Assembly (NCBI GenBank): GCA_011321815.1
Contig: DROS01000036.1
Span: 1-64,000, forward strand
Direction: 5' to 3'
DNA from: Gammaproteobacteria bacterium
GTDB taxonomy: Bacteria; Pseudomonadota; Gammaproteobacteria; SZUA-152
Length of the DNA stretch: 64,000 bases
The notes beneath the pieces were generated by a model. It was not told where the DNA came from. It ran no database searches and worked only from the letters and a program-made list of their open reading frames with translations. Numbering within the stretch: the first letter of the stretch is position 1; each line of letters begins with the position of its first letter. The position numbers and the translations under genes are program-made. Positions 47,393 to 55,518 of this stretch are shown one piece after another.

Positions 47393-50185
47393 ATGAACAT
47401 TCCAAGCCGTACAACTCTCCGCATGAAATATCAGCCATGGTCGCTGCCACTTATCCTGCTTAGTGGTTTGCTGTTGTCAGCCTGTGACAGTGTGTCCAAT
47501 GAACCAACTGTCACTGGTGGTAGCAGTGGCAGTACCGCCGCGGCTTATAGCGGAAATGCTTGCAATGCAGTTGCCACCGATCCTACGGCGATAGAGGATA
47601 TTTGCAATTTCCAGACCGAATTTTGGGCCAAGATGCTTGATGCCGGTAATTGCGAAAATTGTCACAACACCGAAGCTGGCAGTGTGGAGCCTTATTTTCT
47701 GGATACGGCTGATGTTAATACTGCTTATGGCCAAATAATCAGCCGTAACTTGATTGACCGCAGTGCGCCGGGTAACTCAGCACTGATTGCCAGAATCAAT
47801 ACCGGCCACAATTGTGGCAGTGCCAGCGCCTGTAGCGCGCTTGCCGACAGTGCCACTACATACATCACTAACTGGGTCAATGGTGGCGTCGCCGGTGGAG
47901 GCACGGGCAATGCAACCAATATCATCGCGCTCACCCCACCAACGATTAAAAACACCGGGGCCAGTAAAAACTTTCCTGATCCGGCAGCTTCCGCGCCTGC
48001 CAGCTTTGATGGCGTGCATACTTTGCTGACGACTTATTGCGCCGATTGCCATCGGGACTCAGCACCTGTACCGCAGGCTCCCTTCTTCGCTGATGCCGAC
48101 AGAGATGTTGCTTACAATGCCATTGTTACCGGACAGAAAATCAGTTTGGATATCCCACGGGATTCGCGTCTGGTGGTGCGTATGGATGAAGGTCACAACT
48201 GCTGGGATTTAAGCAGCACCCTGCAACAGGCTGTTACGGAAGGCCGTAAAAACTGCGCCGTACTAATGGAGCAGGCTATTGTTGCCTTTGCCGACACCAT
48301 TGATACCACAGAGGTGAATGCCAACTGGGTAACCAGCAAGGCGCTGACGTTGCTCGAAGGCACCGTTGCCAGTGGTGGTACCCGTGATGATTCCAGCACC
48401 ATCGCCCTGTACGAATTCAAAGCGGGGTCCGGTGCCACCATACAAGACACCAGCGGTGTAGGTGTGCCCCTTGATCTCAAACTCTTTGGCAACGAAGGTA
48501 CCGATTATCGTTGGGTAGGTGGCTGGGGTATAGAATTTCTCACCAGCAGCGCAAAGGCCCAGGCCACCACGCAGGACAGCCGTAAACTGCTGACCCAGAT
48601 TCTTGGCAGCGGCGCCTATTCTATCGAAGCCTGGGTGGTTCCCGCCAATGTGTCGCAAGGCGATAACAATCCTGCGCGTATCATCAACTACTCAGGCGGC
48701 TCCAATGAGCGTAACTTCACTCTGGGCCAGGCTGAATACCGTTATGCATTCATGAACCGCAGTTCCGCAGAACCAAGCGCCAATGGCAACACTCTGCTCA
48801 CTGATGACATGGATGAAGACCTGCAATCCACTCAGCAGCATGTTGTGGTTACCTTTAGCCTGTCGGAAGGCCGCAAGATATATGTCAATGGTGTTGATGT
48901 ATCCACCATCGGCAACGATATGGGATCAACTGACCCACTGCTTCCTGCGGGTAATCTGGCGGGCTGGGACCCCACCTATGCTTTCAGCATGGGCAATGAG
49001 GCAGATTTCAGCGAACCCTGGCAAGGTAAACTCCGTCTGGTGGCCATACACAATCGTGCAATGACTCCGGCGCAAGTCCAGCAGAATTTCGAGGCTGGTG
49101 TGGGACAAAAATTCTTCCTCATGTTCAGCGTCAGCGACCTGGTAGGTGATTCCAACTGCTTTCTGGCCTCGGCGGTTACTTCCGCCAATCCCGATGGTGA
49201 TCAGTGCTTCGTTTACTTCATAGCCAGCCAGTTTGATAATTACAGTTATTTGTTCACCGAGCCGACCTTTATTAGCCTCAATCCTGCCTTTACCCCTAAT
49301 AACACGGTAATCCGAGGCATGCGTATTGGGCTCAATGGCAAGGAGCCTGCCAGTGGTCAGGCTTACATTAATCTTAACACTACGATTAATGCGACCGATT
49401 TCGATAGCACAACAGGGAAACAAGTCTTATCCGATGTTGGTACCATTATCGCCTTGGAAAAAGGCGCCAACGCCGATGAGTTTTTCCTTACTTTCGAAAA
49501 CTTCGGTAGCAAACAAAATGCCCGCGTTCCGGCCATTTGTGGCGGTACCTTGAGCTGTGACACTACGGTGGTGGACGGTACGCCGGTTCCTGACGTTGGC
49601 CTGCGCACCTTTGAAGAAATTCTTTTGTCCATGTCAGCGATGACCGGTGTTGATCCTTATCTGCCACAATTCTCCAGCGTACTGGAAACCTATTACAAAG
49701 AAGACGCAGGCATTGTTTCTGGTATCAAGCAGCAGTTACCCGCCGCGGAAAGTGTCAGTGGCTTCCTTTCTGCACACGAAATGGGAATAGCCCAGCTGGC
49801 CATTGCCTATTGTGATGCCCTGGTGGAAGACAGCGCCCTGCGGGATGCCTTTTTTGGCCCTGGCTTTGGCTTTAACAGCAACGTAGCTACAGCCTTCTCT
49901 GGTATTGCGGAAAAAAACCAGATTGCAGATGGCCTGTACAACAACATGGTTGGCATTGGGGGTACAGCACTCAGCAACATGCCCAGCCTCACAGAACTCA
50001 GGACGGAATTGGTTGGTCCGGATGACGCAGGTGCACCTGCCGGCCATCCAGGCAATCTGTTTGACCGTCTGCTGGCGATCTGTACCGCCGATCCGGCCTG
50101 CACTAATGATGCTGCCCGTACCCGCGCCATGGTTAAAGCGATGTGCACCACGACTCTGGGTAGCGCGGTAATGGTCATTCAATAA
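47393..50185 (+). CDS. Di-heme LamG-domain lipoprotein
   Basis: 930 residues. The signal ends in lipobox LLSAC (Cys31), so the protein is lipid-anchored. Two c-type heme motifs are CENCH (87-91) and CADCH (216-220), each in a similar local repeat (later DSRLVVRMDEGHNC mirrors NSALIARINTGHNC), so the heme module is duplicated. A LamG-like domain spans about 340-570 (YSIEAWVVPANVS, QHVVVTFSLSEGRKIYVNGV, KLRLVAIHNRAM). The last 350 residues are a helical region without a recognisable domain. It lies 78 bases after the mono-heme gene. The predicted role is surface binding of a carbohydrate or mineral combined with electron transfer. Confidence 0.72.
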   Translation: MNIPSRTTLRMKYQPWSLPLILLSGLLLSACDSVSNEPTVTGGSSGSTAAAYSGNACNAVATDPTAIEDICNFQTEFWAKMLDAGNCENCHNTEAGSVEPYFLDTADVNTAYGQIISRNLIDRSAPGNSALIARINTGHNCGSASACSALADSATTYITNWVNGGVAGGGTGNATNIIALTPPTIKNTGASKNFPDPAASAPASFDGVHTLLTTYCADCHRDSAPVPQAPFFADADRDVAYNAIVTGQKISLDIPRDSRLVVRMDEGHNCWDLSSTLQQAVTEGRKNCAVLMEQAIVAFADTIDTTEVNANWVTSKALTLLEGTVASGGTRDDSSTIALYEFKAGSGATIQDTSGVGVPLDLKLFGNEGTDYRWVGGWGIEFLTSSAKAQATTQDSRKLLTQILGSGAYSIEAWVVPANVSQGDNNPARIINYSGGSNERNFTLGQAEYRYAFMNRSSAEPSANGNTLLTDDMDEDLQSTQQHVVVTFSLSEGRKIYVNGVDVSTIGNDMGSTDPLLPAGNLAGWDPTYAFSMGNEADFSEPWQGKLRLVAIHNRAMTPAQVQQNFEAGVGQKFFLMFSVSDLVGDSNCFLASAVTSANPDGDQCFVYFIASQFDNYSYLFTEPTFISLNPAFTPNNTVIRGMRIGLNGKEPASGQAYINLNTTINATDFDSTTGKQVLSDVGTIIALEKGANADEFFLTFENFGSKQNARVPAICGGTLSCDTTVVDGTPVPDVGLRTFEEILLSMSAMTGVDPYLPQFSSVLETYYKEDAGIVSGIKQQLPAAESVSGFLSAHEMGIAQLAIAYCDALVEDSALRDAFFGPGFGFNSNVATAFSGIAEKNQIADGLYNNMVGIGGTALSNMPSLTELRTELVGPDDAGAPAGHPGNLFDRLLAICTADPACTNDAARTRAMVKAMCTTTLGSAVMVIQ

Positions 50186-50237
50186 GAGTTGAGTTCACGC
50201 AAACAAGCAACAGACAGACGTATTTGAGGATAAGACG

Positions 50238-51881
50238 ATGGCTAAAAGAACAGTTAACCGAACCGCGAAACGCTTGAAAAAGAGTCGCCACGGACTTTCA
50301 CTTGATGCGCCTTTGTTGCATCAGGATCATAGTCGTCCGGTGACACGGCGGGACTTTCTGCGTCAGGGTTTCATTTCAGGTACTGGCGTTGCCCTCGGCG
50401 GCTCCCTGTTCAGCCTGTTTGCCAATCCACGTGCTGCGCAGGCGGCGCTGTCATCGGATTTGACCACCCTGGCAAACAGCCTTCCCGACTGCTCATTGGG
50501 CGCCACGGGCAGTCAGATTCCTTTTATCTGTTTTGATCTGGCTGGCGGCTCCAATATGATTGGCTCCAATGTACTGGCCGGTGGACAGGGGGGGTATCTT
50601 AACGATCCCATCAGTGCAGCGGGCTATAGCAGAATGGGTATTCCTGGAGGCATGGTGCCGGGTATTGTGGATGCTGCCTCAGCCATGAGTGGCCCGAACA
50701 ATGATTTTATTGATACCCGTCTCGGTTTGGCCTTCCATTCGGATAGTGGTTTTCTGCGCGGTATATTGGAAAAAATTGACATCATCAACACTGCTGCCAA
50801 TATCAATGGCGCGGTAATTCCCGCCCGTTCAGACAACGATACGGGTAACAATCCGCACAATCCCATGTATGGCATTGCCCGCACCGGCGCCAACGGTGAC
50901 GTGGTTACCCTTATTGGTTCACGCAACTCCGAATCAGGCGGCAACTCTGTGGCGCCGGCCATGAGCATCGATCCCTCTATCCGCCCCACCAAGGTGGATA
51001 GACCCAGCGATGTCACCGGCATGGTGGATACCGGTGATCTTGTTGGCGTATTGACTGAAGACGACGCCAAAGCTGTGATGGAATCCATTGCCCGGCTCAG
51101 CGACAAAAAGATCACCAAAATCAACGCCGATGCTGTTGTAAAAGACCTGGTGCAATGCGGCTACCTCAATGCTGCCGATATTGCTGATCGTTTTGTTGGT
51201 GTGGATGTTGATCCTGCTGGAGACAGTGACATTGTTGGGGGGGCCGGCAGCATTTTCAGCCAGGCAGAGTTTGATGGCGAGGGTGAGTTCCGCAAAACCG
51301 CCGCCGTTATGAAAATGGTCATCGACGGCCACGCCGGAGCGGGTACCATTGCCATGGGCGGTTTTGATTATCACACGGGTGACCGTTCCACTGGTGAGCG
51401 TCGTGACCTGCGTGCCGGACGTTGTATGGGGGCATGCCTGGAATATGCTGCGCGACGTGGACAACCATTGATGCTTTATGTTTTTAGTGATGGTTCCGTG
51501 GCCAGTAATGGTTCGACTGATGGTTCCCAGGATGGCCGTGGCAAAGGTGTGTGGACTGGCGACAATTCCGCCACAGCAGGCAGTTTTTTCCTGGTTTACA
51601 ACCCCACTGCCAGTGGTGGTCAGGCCACTCTGTTTTCCGGTGACAACCTGGGCGCGGAACGGCATCAGCAGATCGGCTGGTTCCGTTCAGATGGTTCGGT
51701 AGAAACCGCTTCCAGTGTGGCTGCCAACAACGTCAACCTGTTGGTGGATACTGTCGTGCTTAATTATCTTGCCTTGCACGGCTCGAATTATCGTGATGTC
51801 TACCGTAGTCTGTTTCCCAATAACGATCTGGGTACTGATGCGCACATGATGAGTTTGACAGCTTTCGATCCGATTCGCTGA
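50238..51881 (+). CDS. Tat-exported protein of DUF1501-like type
   Basis: 547 residues. A twin-arginine signal TRRDFLRQGF (Arg37-Arg38) is followed by a hydrophobic stretch and an A-x-A site (RAAQAAL). The mature protein has FICFDLAGGSNMIGSN near the start, a segment rich in acidic and Asn residues (RSDNDTGNNPHNPM), a central IAMGGFDYHTGDRS and a C-terminal DVYRSLFPN. The FDLxGGxxx start and xxGGFDxHxx centre are what DUF1501-type (sulfatase-like fold) proteins show. DUF1501 genes in planctomycetes pair with DUF1553/DUF1592-type cytochrome genes; the same pairing is seen here. Tat export suggests folding with a cofactor in the cytoplasm. Function unknown. Confidence 0.68.
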   Translation: MAKRTVNRTAKRLKKSRHGLSLDAPLLHQDHSRPVTRRDFLRQGFISGTGVALGGSLFSLFANPRAAQAALSSDLTTLANSLPDCSLGATGSQIPFICFDLAGGSNMIGSNVLAGGQGGYLNDPISAAGYSRMGIPGGMVPGIVDAASAMSGPNNDFIDTRLGLAFHSDSGFLRGILEKIDIINTAANINGAVIPARSDNDTGNNPHNPMYGIARTGANGDVVTLIGSRNSESGGNSVAPAMSIDPSIRPTKVDRPSDVTGMVDTGDLVGVLTEDDAKAVMESIARLSDKKITKINADAVVKDLVQCGYLNAADIADRFVGVDVDPAGDSDIVGGAGSIFSQAEFDGEGEFRKTAAVMKMVIDGHAGAGTIAMGGFDYHTGDRSTGERRDLRAGRCMGACLEYAARRGQPLMLYVFSDGSVASNGSTDGSQDGRGKGVWTGDNSATAGSFFLVYNPTASGGQATLFSGDNLGAERHQQIGWFRSDGSVETASSVAANNVNLLVDTVVLNYLALHGSNYRDVYRSLFPNNDLGTDAHMMSLTAFDPIR

Positions 51882-51900
51882 GCCTGGCAGACAGTTTGCG

Positions 51901-51930
51901 GGTTGGCGAGGGTTTCTTACCTCACCAACC
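51901..51930. terminator. Hairpin between the Tat gene and fau, possible two-way terminator
   Basis: GGTTGGCGAGG (51901-51911) and CCTCACCAACC (51920-51930) pair with one mismatch around an 8-base loop. It resembles the GGTTGGGGTGAG repeat at 12911. It overlaps the last codons of fau. No T-run follows on either side, so it is a weak terminator or a plain repeat. Confidence 0.4.
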
Positions 51931-52510
51931 TGCATACGCCAGACTCAGTTACCACGCCTTCCAACGGTACATCCCAATGTTGACAGGGTAGCTCCGTTGG
52001 GCTTCTTTGCACATCAAACGCCACTCCCCATAAATGTGGTTTGCGCCAGCATCGGCGACGGCGTAAAAAAGCAAAGGTGCGGTCATAAAAGCCGCCTCCC
52101 ATGCCCAGTCGGTTGCCCCACTCATCAAAGCCCACCAGGGGAGTCAGCACCAAATCCAGTCGCGTCAGCGCAGCCACCCGGCGTGAACGTATTACCGGTT
52201 CGGGAATGCCAAAACCATTGGTTGCCAGGGTGTCACCTGGTGCGTAAGGCAAAAAATGCAAACGGTTATGGTGGGTGGCACTGATCACTGGCAGGTACAC
52301 CGTTTTGCCCATGGTCCAGGCGCAATCCAGCAGAGAAGTCAGGTCCACTTCAGCATCATTGGGCAGGTAACAGGCAATGTGTTGCGCGGAACGAAACAGG
52401 CGGTGGTTAACCAGCTGCCGGGTGATGGCTGCACTGCGCCAGGCATGTTCATGGGCGTCAAGGGAGCGGCGTGCCTGACGTAATTGCTGGCGCAAAACCT
52501 GACGTTCCAT
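51917..52510 (-). CDS. fau: 5-formyltetrahydrofolate cyclo-ligase
   Basis: 197 residues from the ATG at 52510. Converts 5-formyl-THF to 5,10-methenyl-THF with ATP. N-terminal RQQLRQARRSLDAHEHAWRS and a later ACYLPNDAEVDL; the C-terminal ATP/folate signature is GMGGGFYDRTFA, preceded by VLTPLVGFDEWGNRLG. It is the ygfA orthologue in the conserved zapA / 6S RNA / ygfA block. The upstream in-frame extension to 52567 overlaps the predicted 6S RNA and is rejected. Confidence 0.92.
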   Translation of the reverse strand: MERQVLRQQLRQARRSLDAHEHAWRSAAITRQLVNHRLFRSAQHIACYLPNDAEVDLTSLLDCAWTMGKTVYLPVISATHHNRLHFLPYAPGDTLATNGFGIPEPVIRSRRVAALTRLDLVLTPLVGFDEWGNRLGMGGGFYDRTFAFLRRRRCWRKPHLWGVAFDVQRSPTELPCQHWDVPLEGVVTESGVCRLVR

Positions 52511-52557
52511 CACGGGATTGCCCGAAAGAAGAAAAAAAGAGACGTTACCCACATGTG

Positions 52558-52735
52558 CCGGTTGCATCGTCGCTCTTGGGACCGGAGCGATAAAGTGGGA
52601 ACAACGACCGGCATATCAGGCTTTCCGCAGCGCGGACATGCACACAACACCGATGTAATGCACCCAACAGGGTTAAGCATAGGCCAAGAAAATTCCGATA
52701 CAGTATCGAACACCGCAGGCAACGCCATTCTTTGA
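52558..52735 (-). ncRNA. ssrS: 6S RNA
   Basis: 6S RNA mimics an open promoter and binds the sigma-70 RNA polymerase holoenzyme. In gammaproteobacteria the gene lies between zapA and ygfA/fau, as does this stretch of about 300 bases. On the minus strand a TATACA-like -10 sits near 52742-52748. The RNA would then begin near 52735 and includes GGTGTTCG (52714-52707), a conserved 5' element, and CTTGGCCTATGCTTA (52688-52674), which resembles the CTTGAGCCGATGCTTA region of known 6S RNAs. GTTGC (52723-52719) can pair with GCAAC (52565-52561) as part of the closing stem. Ends are approximate. Confidence 0.72.
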
Positions 52736-52816
52736 AAACGTTGTATAATCCAGATCGTGCATGTGTGATCACTCGCTGGACTCAAATATAAATAAACTTG
52801 CTTCTCGACAGACCGG

Positions 52817-53158
52817 TCACAAATCCAACTGTCGACCCCGGGCAATCGCTGCCTCCACTTTATTCTGCAAATTTCGCAGCCTGGTTTCCATCGCAGGTCC
52901 GTCATTGCCACCATTTGATTGTAATTGCAGGAAATCGTGGGCCAGATTTAATGCCGCCATCACCGCAACCCGGTCTGCCCCCACCATTTTACGCGCGTCA
53001 CGAATTTCGCGCATTTTTTCATCCAGCAAACGTGCAGATTCCAACAGCGCCGGTTCTTCATCCACCGGGCAGGCCACTTGATATTCCTTGTCCAGCACCC
53101 GGATACTGATTACTTTGTTTTCCACAGGCTGCGTGGGTTTAGTGACTCCAGCATTCAT
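52817..53158 (-). CDS. zapA: Cell division protein ZapA
   Basis: 113 residues. Promotes bundling of FtsZ at the division ring. The N-terminal beta-containing domain has VISIRVLDKEYQVACPVDEE and ALLESARLLDEKMREIRDARKMVGADRVAVMAALNLAHDFL (recognised in parts), followed by a C-terminal coiled coil used for tetramer formation. Its ATG overlaps the stop of the upstream TIGR02449 gene by 4 bases. The order TIGR02449-zapA-ssrS-fau is standard. Confidence 0.93.
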   Translation of the reverse strand: MNAGVTKPTQPVENKVISIRVLDKEYQVACPVDEEPALLESARLLDEKMREIRDARKMVGADRVAVMAALNLAHDFLQLQSNGGNDGPAMETRLRNLQNKVEAAIARGRQLDL

Positions 53159-53364
53159 GCTTCGGCCTCCATTGCCTTGAGTCGCACCAGCATGGATTCT
53201 ACCCGTGAGCGCGCCAACTCGGCTTTTTCGATGAGCCGGGCACGTTCTTCCACCAACAGATTTTGCCGTTCACGAATAAGGCTATTCTCACTGCTCAATT
53301 GGTCAGTCAGCGCGATCAATTCATCAATACGCCGCTCCAGCTTGCTAATTTCAGATTCAGACAT
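53155..53364 (-). CDS. TIGR02449 family coiled-coil protein
   Basis: 69 residues and almost entirely one coiled coil: SKLERRIDELIALTDQLSSE, then NSLIRERQNLLVEERARL. Standard upstream partner of zapA in gammaproteobacteria; the related ZapB-like role in division is suspected but not proven. It overlaps zapA by ATGA, so the two are translated together. It is divergent from ygfB, leaving about 160 bases for two promoters. Confidence 0.88.
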   Translation of the reverse strand: MSESEISKLERRIDELIALTDQLSSENSLIRERQNLLVEERARLIEKAELARSRVESMLVRLKAMEAEA

Positions 53365-53524
53365 GCTATCTAATCGCCCAAGAGGGAATTTGTTATTGTC
53401 ACAGTAAGCCTCACTATAGAGCGGGGCACAAAACGGGTCAACGACTGTCAGCCGCTGTCTGGGGGTGCTAAAATCACCGCCTTACTTTATCCTGCGTTTC
53501 AGTACAAAATACGATATCGCCGCC

Positions 53525-54109
53525 ATGCCACAAAACCTGCCCGATTATACGATCCTCGCCAGCGCCCTGGACAAACTGGACACTGAAATCACTCCCAGCG
53601 AAGTACATGGCACATTGTGCGGTCTGCTGTGTGCCAATGACAACGCCGGGGTTGATGTCTGGCGACAGGCATTGTGGCCCAATCAGCCCGGCGGTGATTT
53701 ACTGGCCGCCGAGGCACGCGAGATTTTCCAGCAAACTCATGACATTACCCGGCGGCAACTCAGTGATCCAGCCTGTGAGTTTCAGATGCTGTTACCCGAC
53801 GACAATGACGGTCTTGAGGCGCGTGTAAACGCGCTGGGTGACTGGTGCCAGGGTTATCTCATTGGCCTCAGTCTTGGCGGCATTACCGACTTTGCACCAT
53901 TGCCCGAAGATGCTCGCGAAATCACCAAAGACCTGCTGGAAATCGCTCGTGCTGGCACCTCTTACGAGCTGGAAGGTAGTGAAGAAGATGAAAATGCCTA
54001 TGTGGAGCTGGTGGAATATTTGCGTGTGGGTGTGTTGCTTGTCAATGAGGAACTGCAACCGACCCAGGCAGCACCTGTTACCATTGAGCCTGGTCCCACG
54101 TTGCATTAA
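53525..54109 (+). CDS. ygfB: YgfB (UPF0149/YecA-like) protein
   Basis: 194 residues from the ATG at 53525. Family pattern: LDKLDTEITPSEVHGTLCGLLCA at the start, ALGDWCQGYLIGLSL in the middle, then a conserved C-terminal EENAYVELVEYLRVGVLLV-like segment (here DENAYVELVEYLRVGVLLVN). In Pseudomonas aeruginosa YgfB modulates an amidase regulator and beta-lactam response; in most species the role is unknown. First gene of the ygfB-pepP-ubiH-ubiI block. A 20-residue upstream extension is open but unsupported. Confidence 0.9.
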   Translation: MPQNLPDYTILASALDKLDTEITPSEVHGTLCGLLCANDNAGVDVWRQALWPNQPGGDLLAAEAREIFQQTHDITRRQLSDPACEFQMLLPDDNDGLEARVNALGDWCQGYLIGLSLGGITDFAPLPEDAREITKDLLEIARAGTSYELEGSEEDENAYVELVEYLRVGVLLVNEELQPTQAAPVTIEPGPTLH

Positions 54110-54180
54110 GGCGCTTGCGATATGTCTTGTCGCTGGAGCCCGCACTCGTATCGCTCCCGCTTCCCCGCTACAATCGCGGT

Positions 54181-55518
54181 ATGAATTCCAACCAACACAT
54201 CAAACCCACTGAATTCGCCCGTCGTCGTAAGCGCTTGCTGCAAATGATGGGCAAGGCCAGTGTCGCCATTCTGCCCGCTGCGCCCATGCGGTTGCGCAAT
54301 CGTGATGCTGAGCACCCTTACCGGCAGGACAGTGATTTTTATTACCTCAGCGGTTTTAATGAGCCCGATGCCGTATTGGTGCTGATTCCCAAGCGCAAAC
54401 ACGGCGAGGTGGTCCTGTTTTGCCGCGAGCGCGACCCACAAATGGAAACCTGGCATGGCCGCCGTGCCGGGCTGGAGGGTGCGGTGGAAGACTATGGTGC
54501 CGATGATGCCTTCCCCATCAGTGACATTGACGACATCCTGCCTGGCTTGCTGGAGCACAGTGAGCGCGTGTATTACGCCATGGGCTGTGATACCCAGTTT
54601 GATCTGCGCGTTACTGGCTGGATCAATCACCTCAAGGAGCAGTCCCGCGCAGGTGCGCATACCCCCAGTGAATTTATTGCGCTTGATCACTTACTGCATG
54701 ATATGCGTTTGTACAAAAGCCGCGCCGAAATCAGTGCTATGCGCAAGGCCGCAAAAATTTCTGCCCAGGCACATAAACGGGCTATGCGGCAGTGTCGGCC
54801 GGGCAAAATGGAATACGAGATCGAGGCGGAATTTCAGTACTATTTCAAACAGCATGACTGCGCCAATGCTTACACTCCCATCGTGGGTGGCGGTGAAAAT
54901 GGCTGTATCCTGCATTACACTGAAAACAACGCCGAGCTACGCGATGGAGACCTGTTACTCATCGACGCAGGTGCCGAAAACGAACTCTATGCTGCCGACA
55001 TTACCCGTACCTTTCCCGTTAACGGCCGCTTCAGCCCTGAGCAAAAAGCGTTGTATCAAATCGTACTCGATGCGCAACTGGCCGCCATCGACAAAGTGCG
55101 CCCCGGCAACCACTGGGATGCTCCTCACGAAGCCGCAGTACGCATACTCACCAAAGGGCTGATCAAACTTGGCCTGCTCAAAGGCAATCTGCGTACACTC
55201 ATTAAAGAACAGGCCTATCGCACATTTTATATGCACCGCACCGGCCACTGGCTGGGACTGGACGTGCATGACGTGGGTGATTACAAAGTGGGTGACGCTT
55301 GGCGTGAACTGGAACCCGGCATGGTGCTTACTGTGGAACCTGGCTTGTACATTGCCCCCGGCACAAAAGTGGGCAAGCGTAGAATCGCGAAAAAATGGCA
55401 GGGCATCGGTATTCGTATTGAAGACGATGTGCTGGTTACCAAAGACGGCTGTGATGTGTTGAGCAAAGATGCGCCCAAGACTATTGCTGCTATTGAGGCG
55501 CTAATGGCAGGAGCATGA
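54181..55518 (+). CDS. pepP: Xaa-Pro aminopeptidase
   Basis: 445 residues from the ATG at 54181. Cytosolic M24B metallopeptidase removing N-terminal residues ahead of proline. The N-terminal domain (1-175) includes RDAEHPYRQDSDFYYLSGF. In the catalytic domain the metal ligands are the two Asp of LLIDAGAENELYAADITR, the His of HRTGHWLGLDVHD, the Glu of TVEPGLYI and the Glu of GIRIEDDVLV. Standard neighbour of ygfB and ubiH; ubiH starts within its stop (ATGA). Confidence 0.95.
   Translation: MNSNQHIKPTEFARRRKRLLQMMGKASVAILPAAPMRLRNRDAEHPYRQDSDFYYLSGFNEPDAVLVLIPKRKHGEVVLFCRERDPQMETWHGRRAGLEGAVEDYGADDAFPISDIDDILPGLLEHSERVYYAMGCDTQFDLRVTGWINHLKEQSRAGAHTPSEFIALDHLLHDMRLYKSRAEISAMRKAAKISAQAHKRAMRQCRPGKMEYEIEAEFQYYFKQHDCANAYTPIVGGGENGCILHYTENNAELRDGDLLLIDAGAENELYAADITRTFPVNGRFSPEQKALYQIVLDAQLAAIDKVRPGNHWDAPHEAAVRILTKGLIKLGLLKGNLRTLIKEQAYRTFYMHRTGHWLGLDVHDVGDYKVGDAWRELEPGMVLTVEPGLYIAPGTKVGKRRIAKKWQGIGIRIEDDVLVTKDGCDVLSKDAPKTIAAIEALMAGA

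Noticed and set aside
52510..52914. 134-codon minus-strand frame between zapA and fau
   Set aside because: It overlaps zapA out of frame and covers the predicted 6S RNA; Cys/Leu/Arg-rich translation typical of noncoding sequence.
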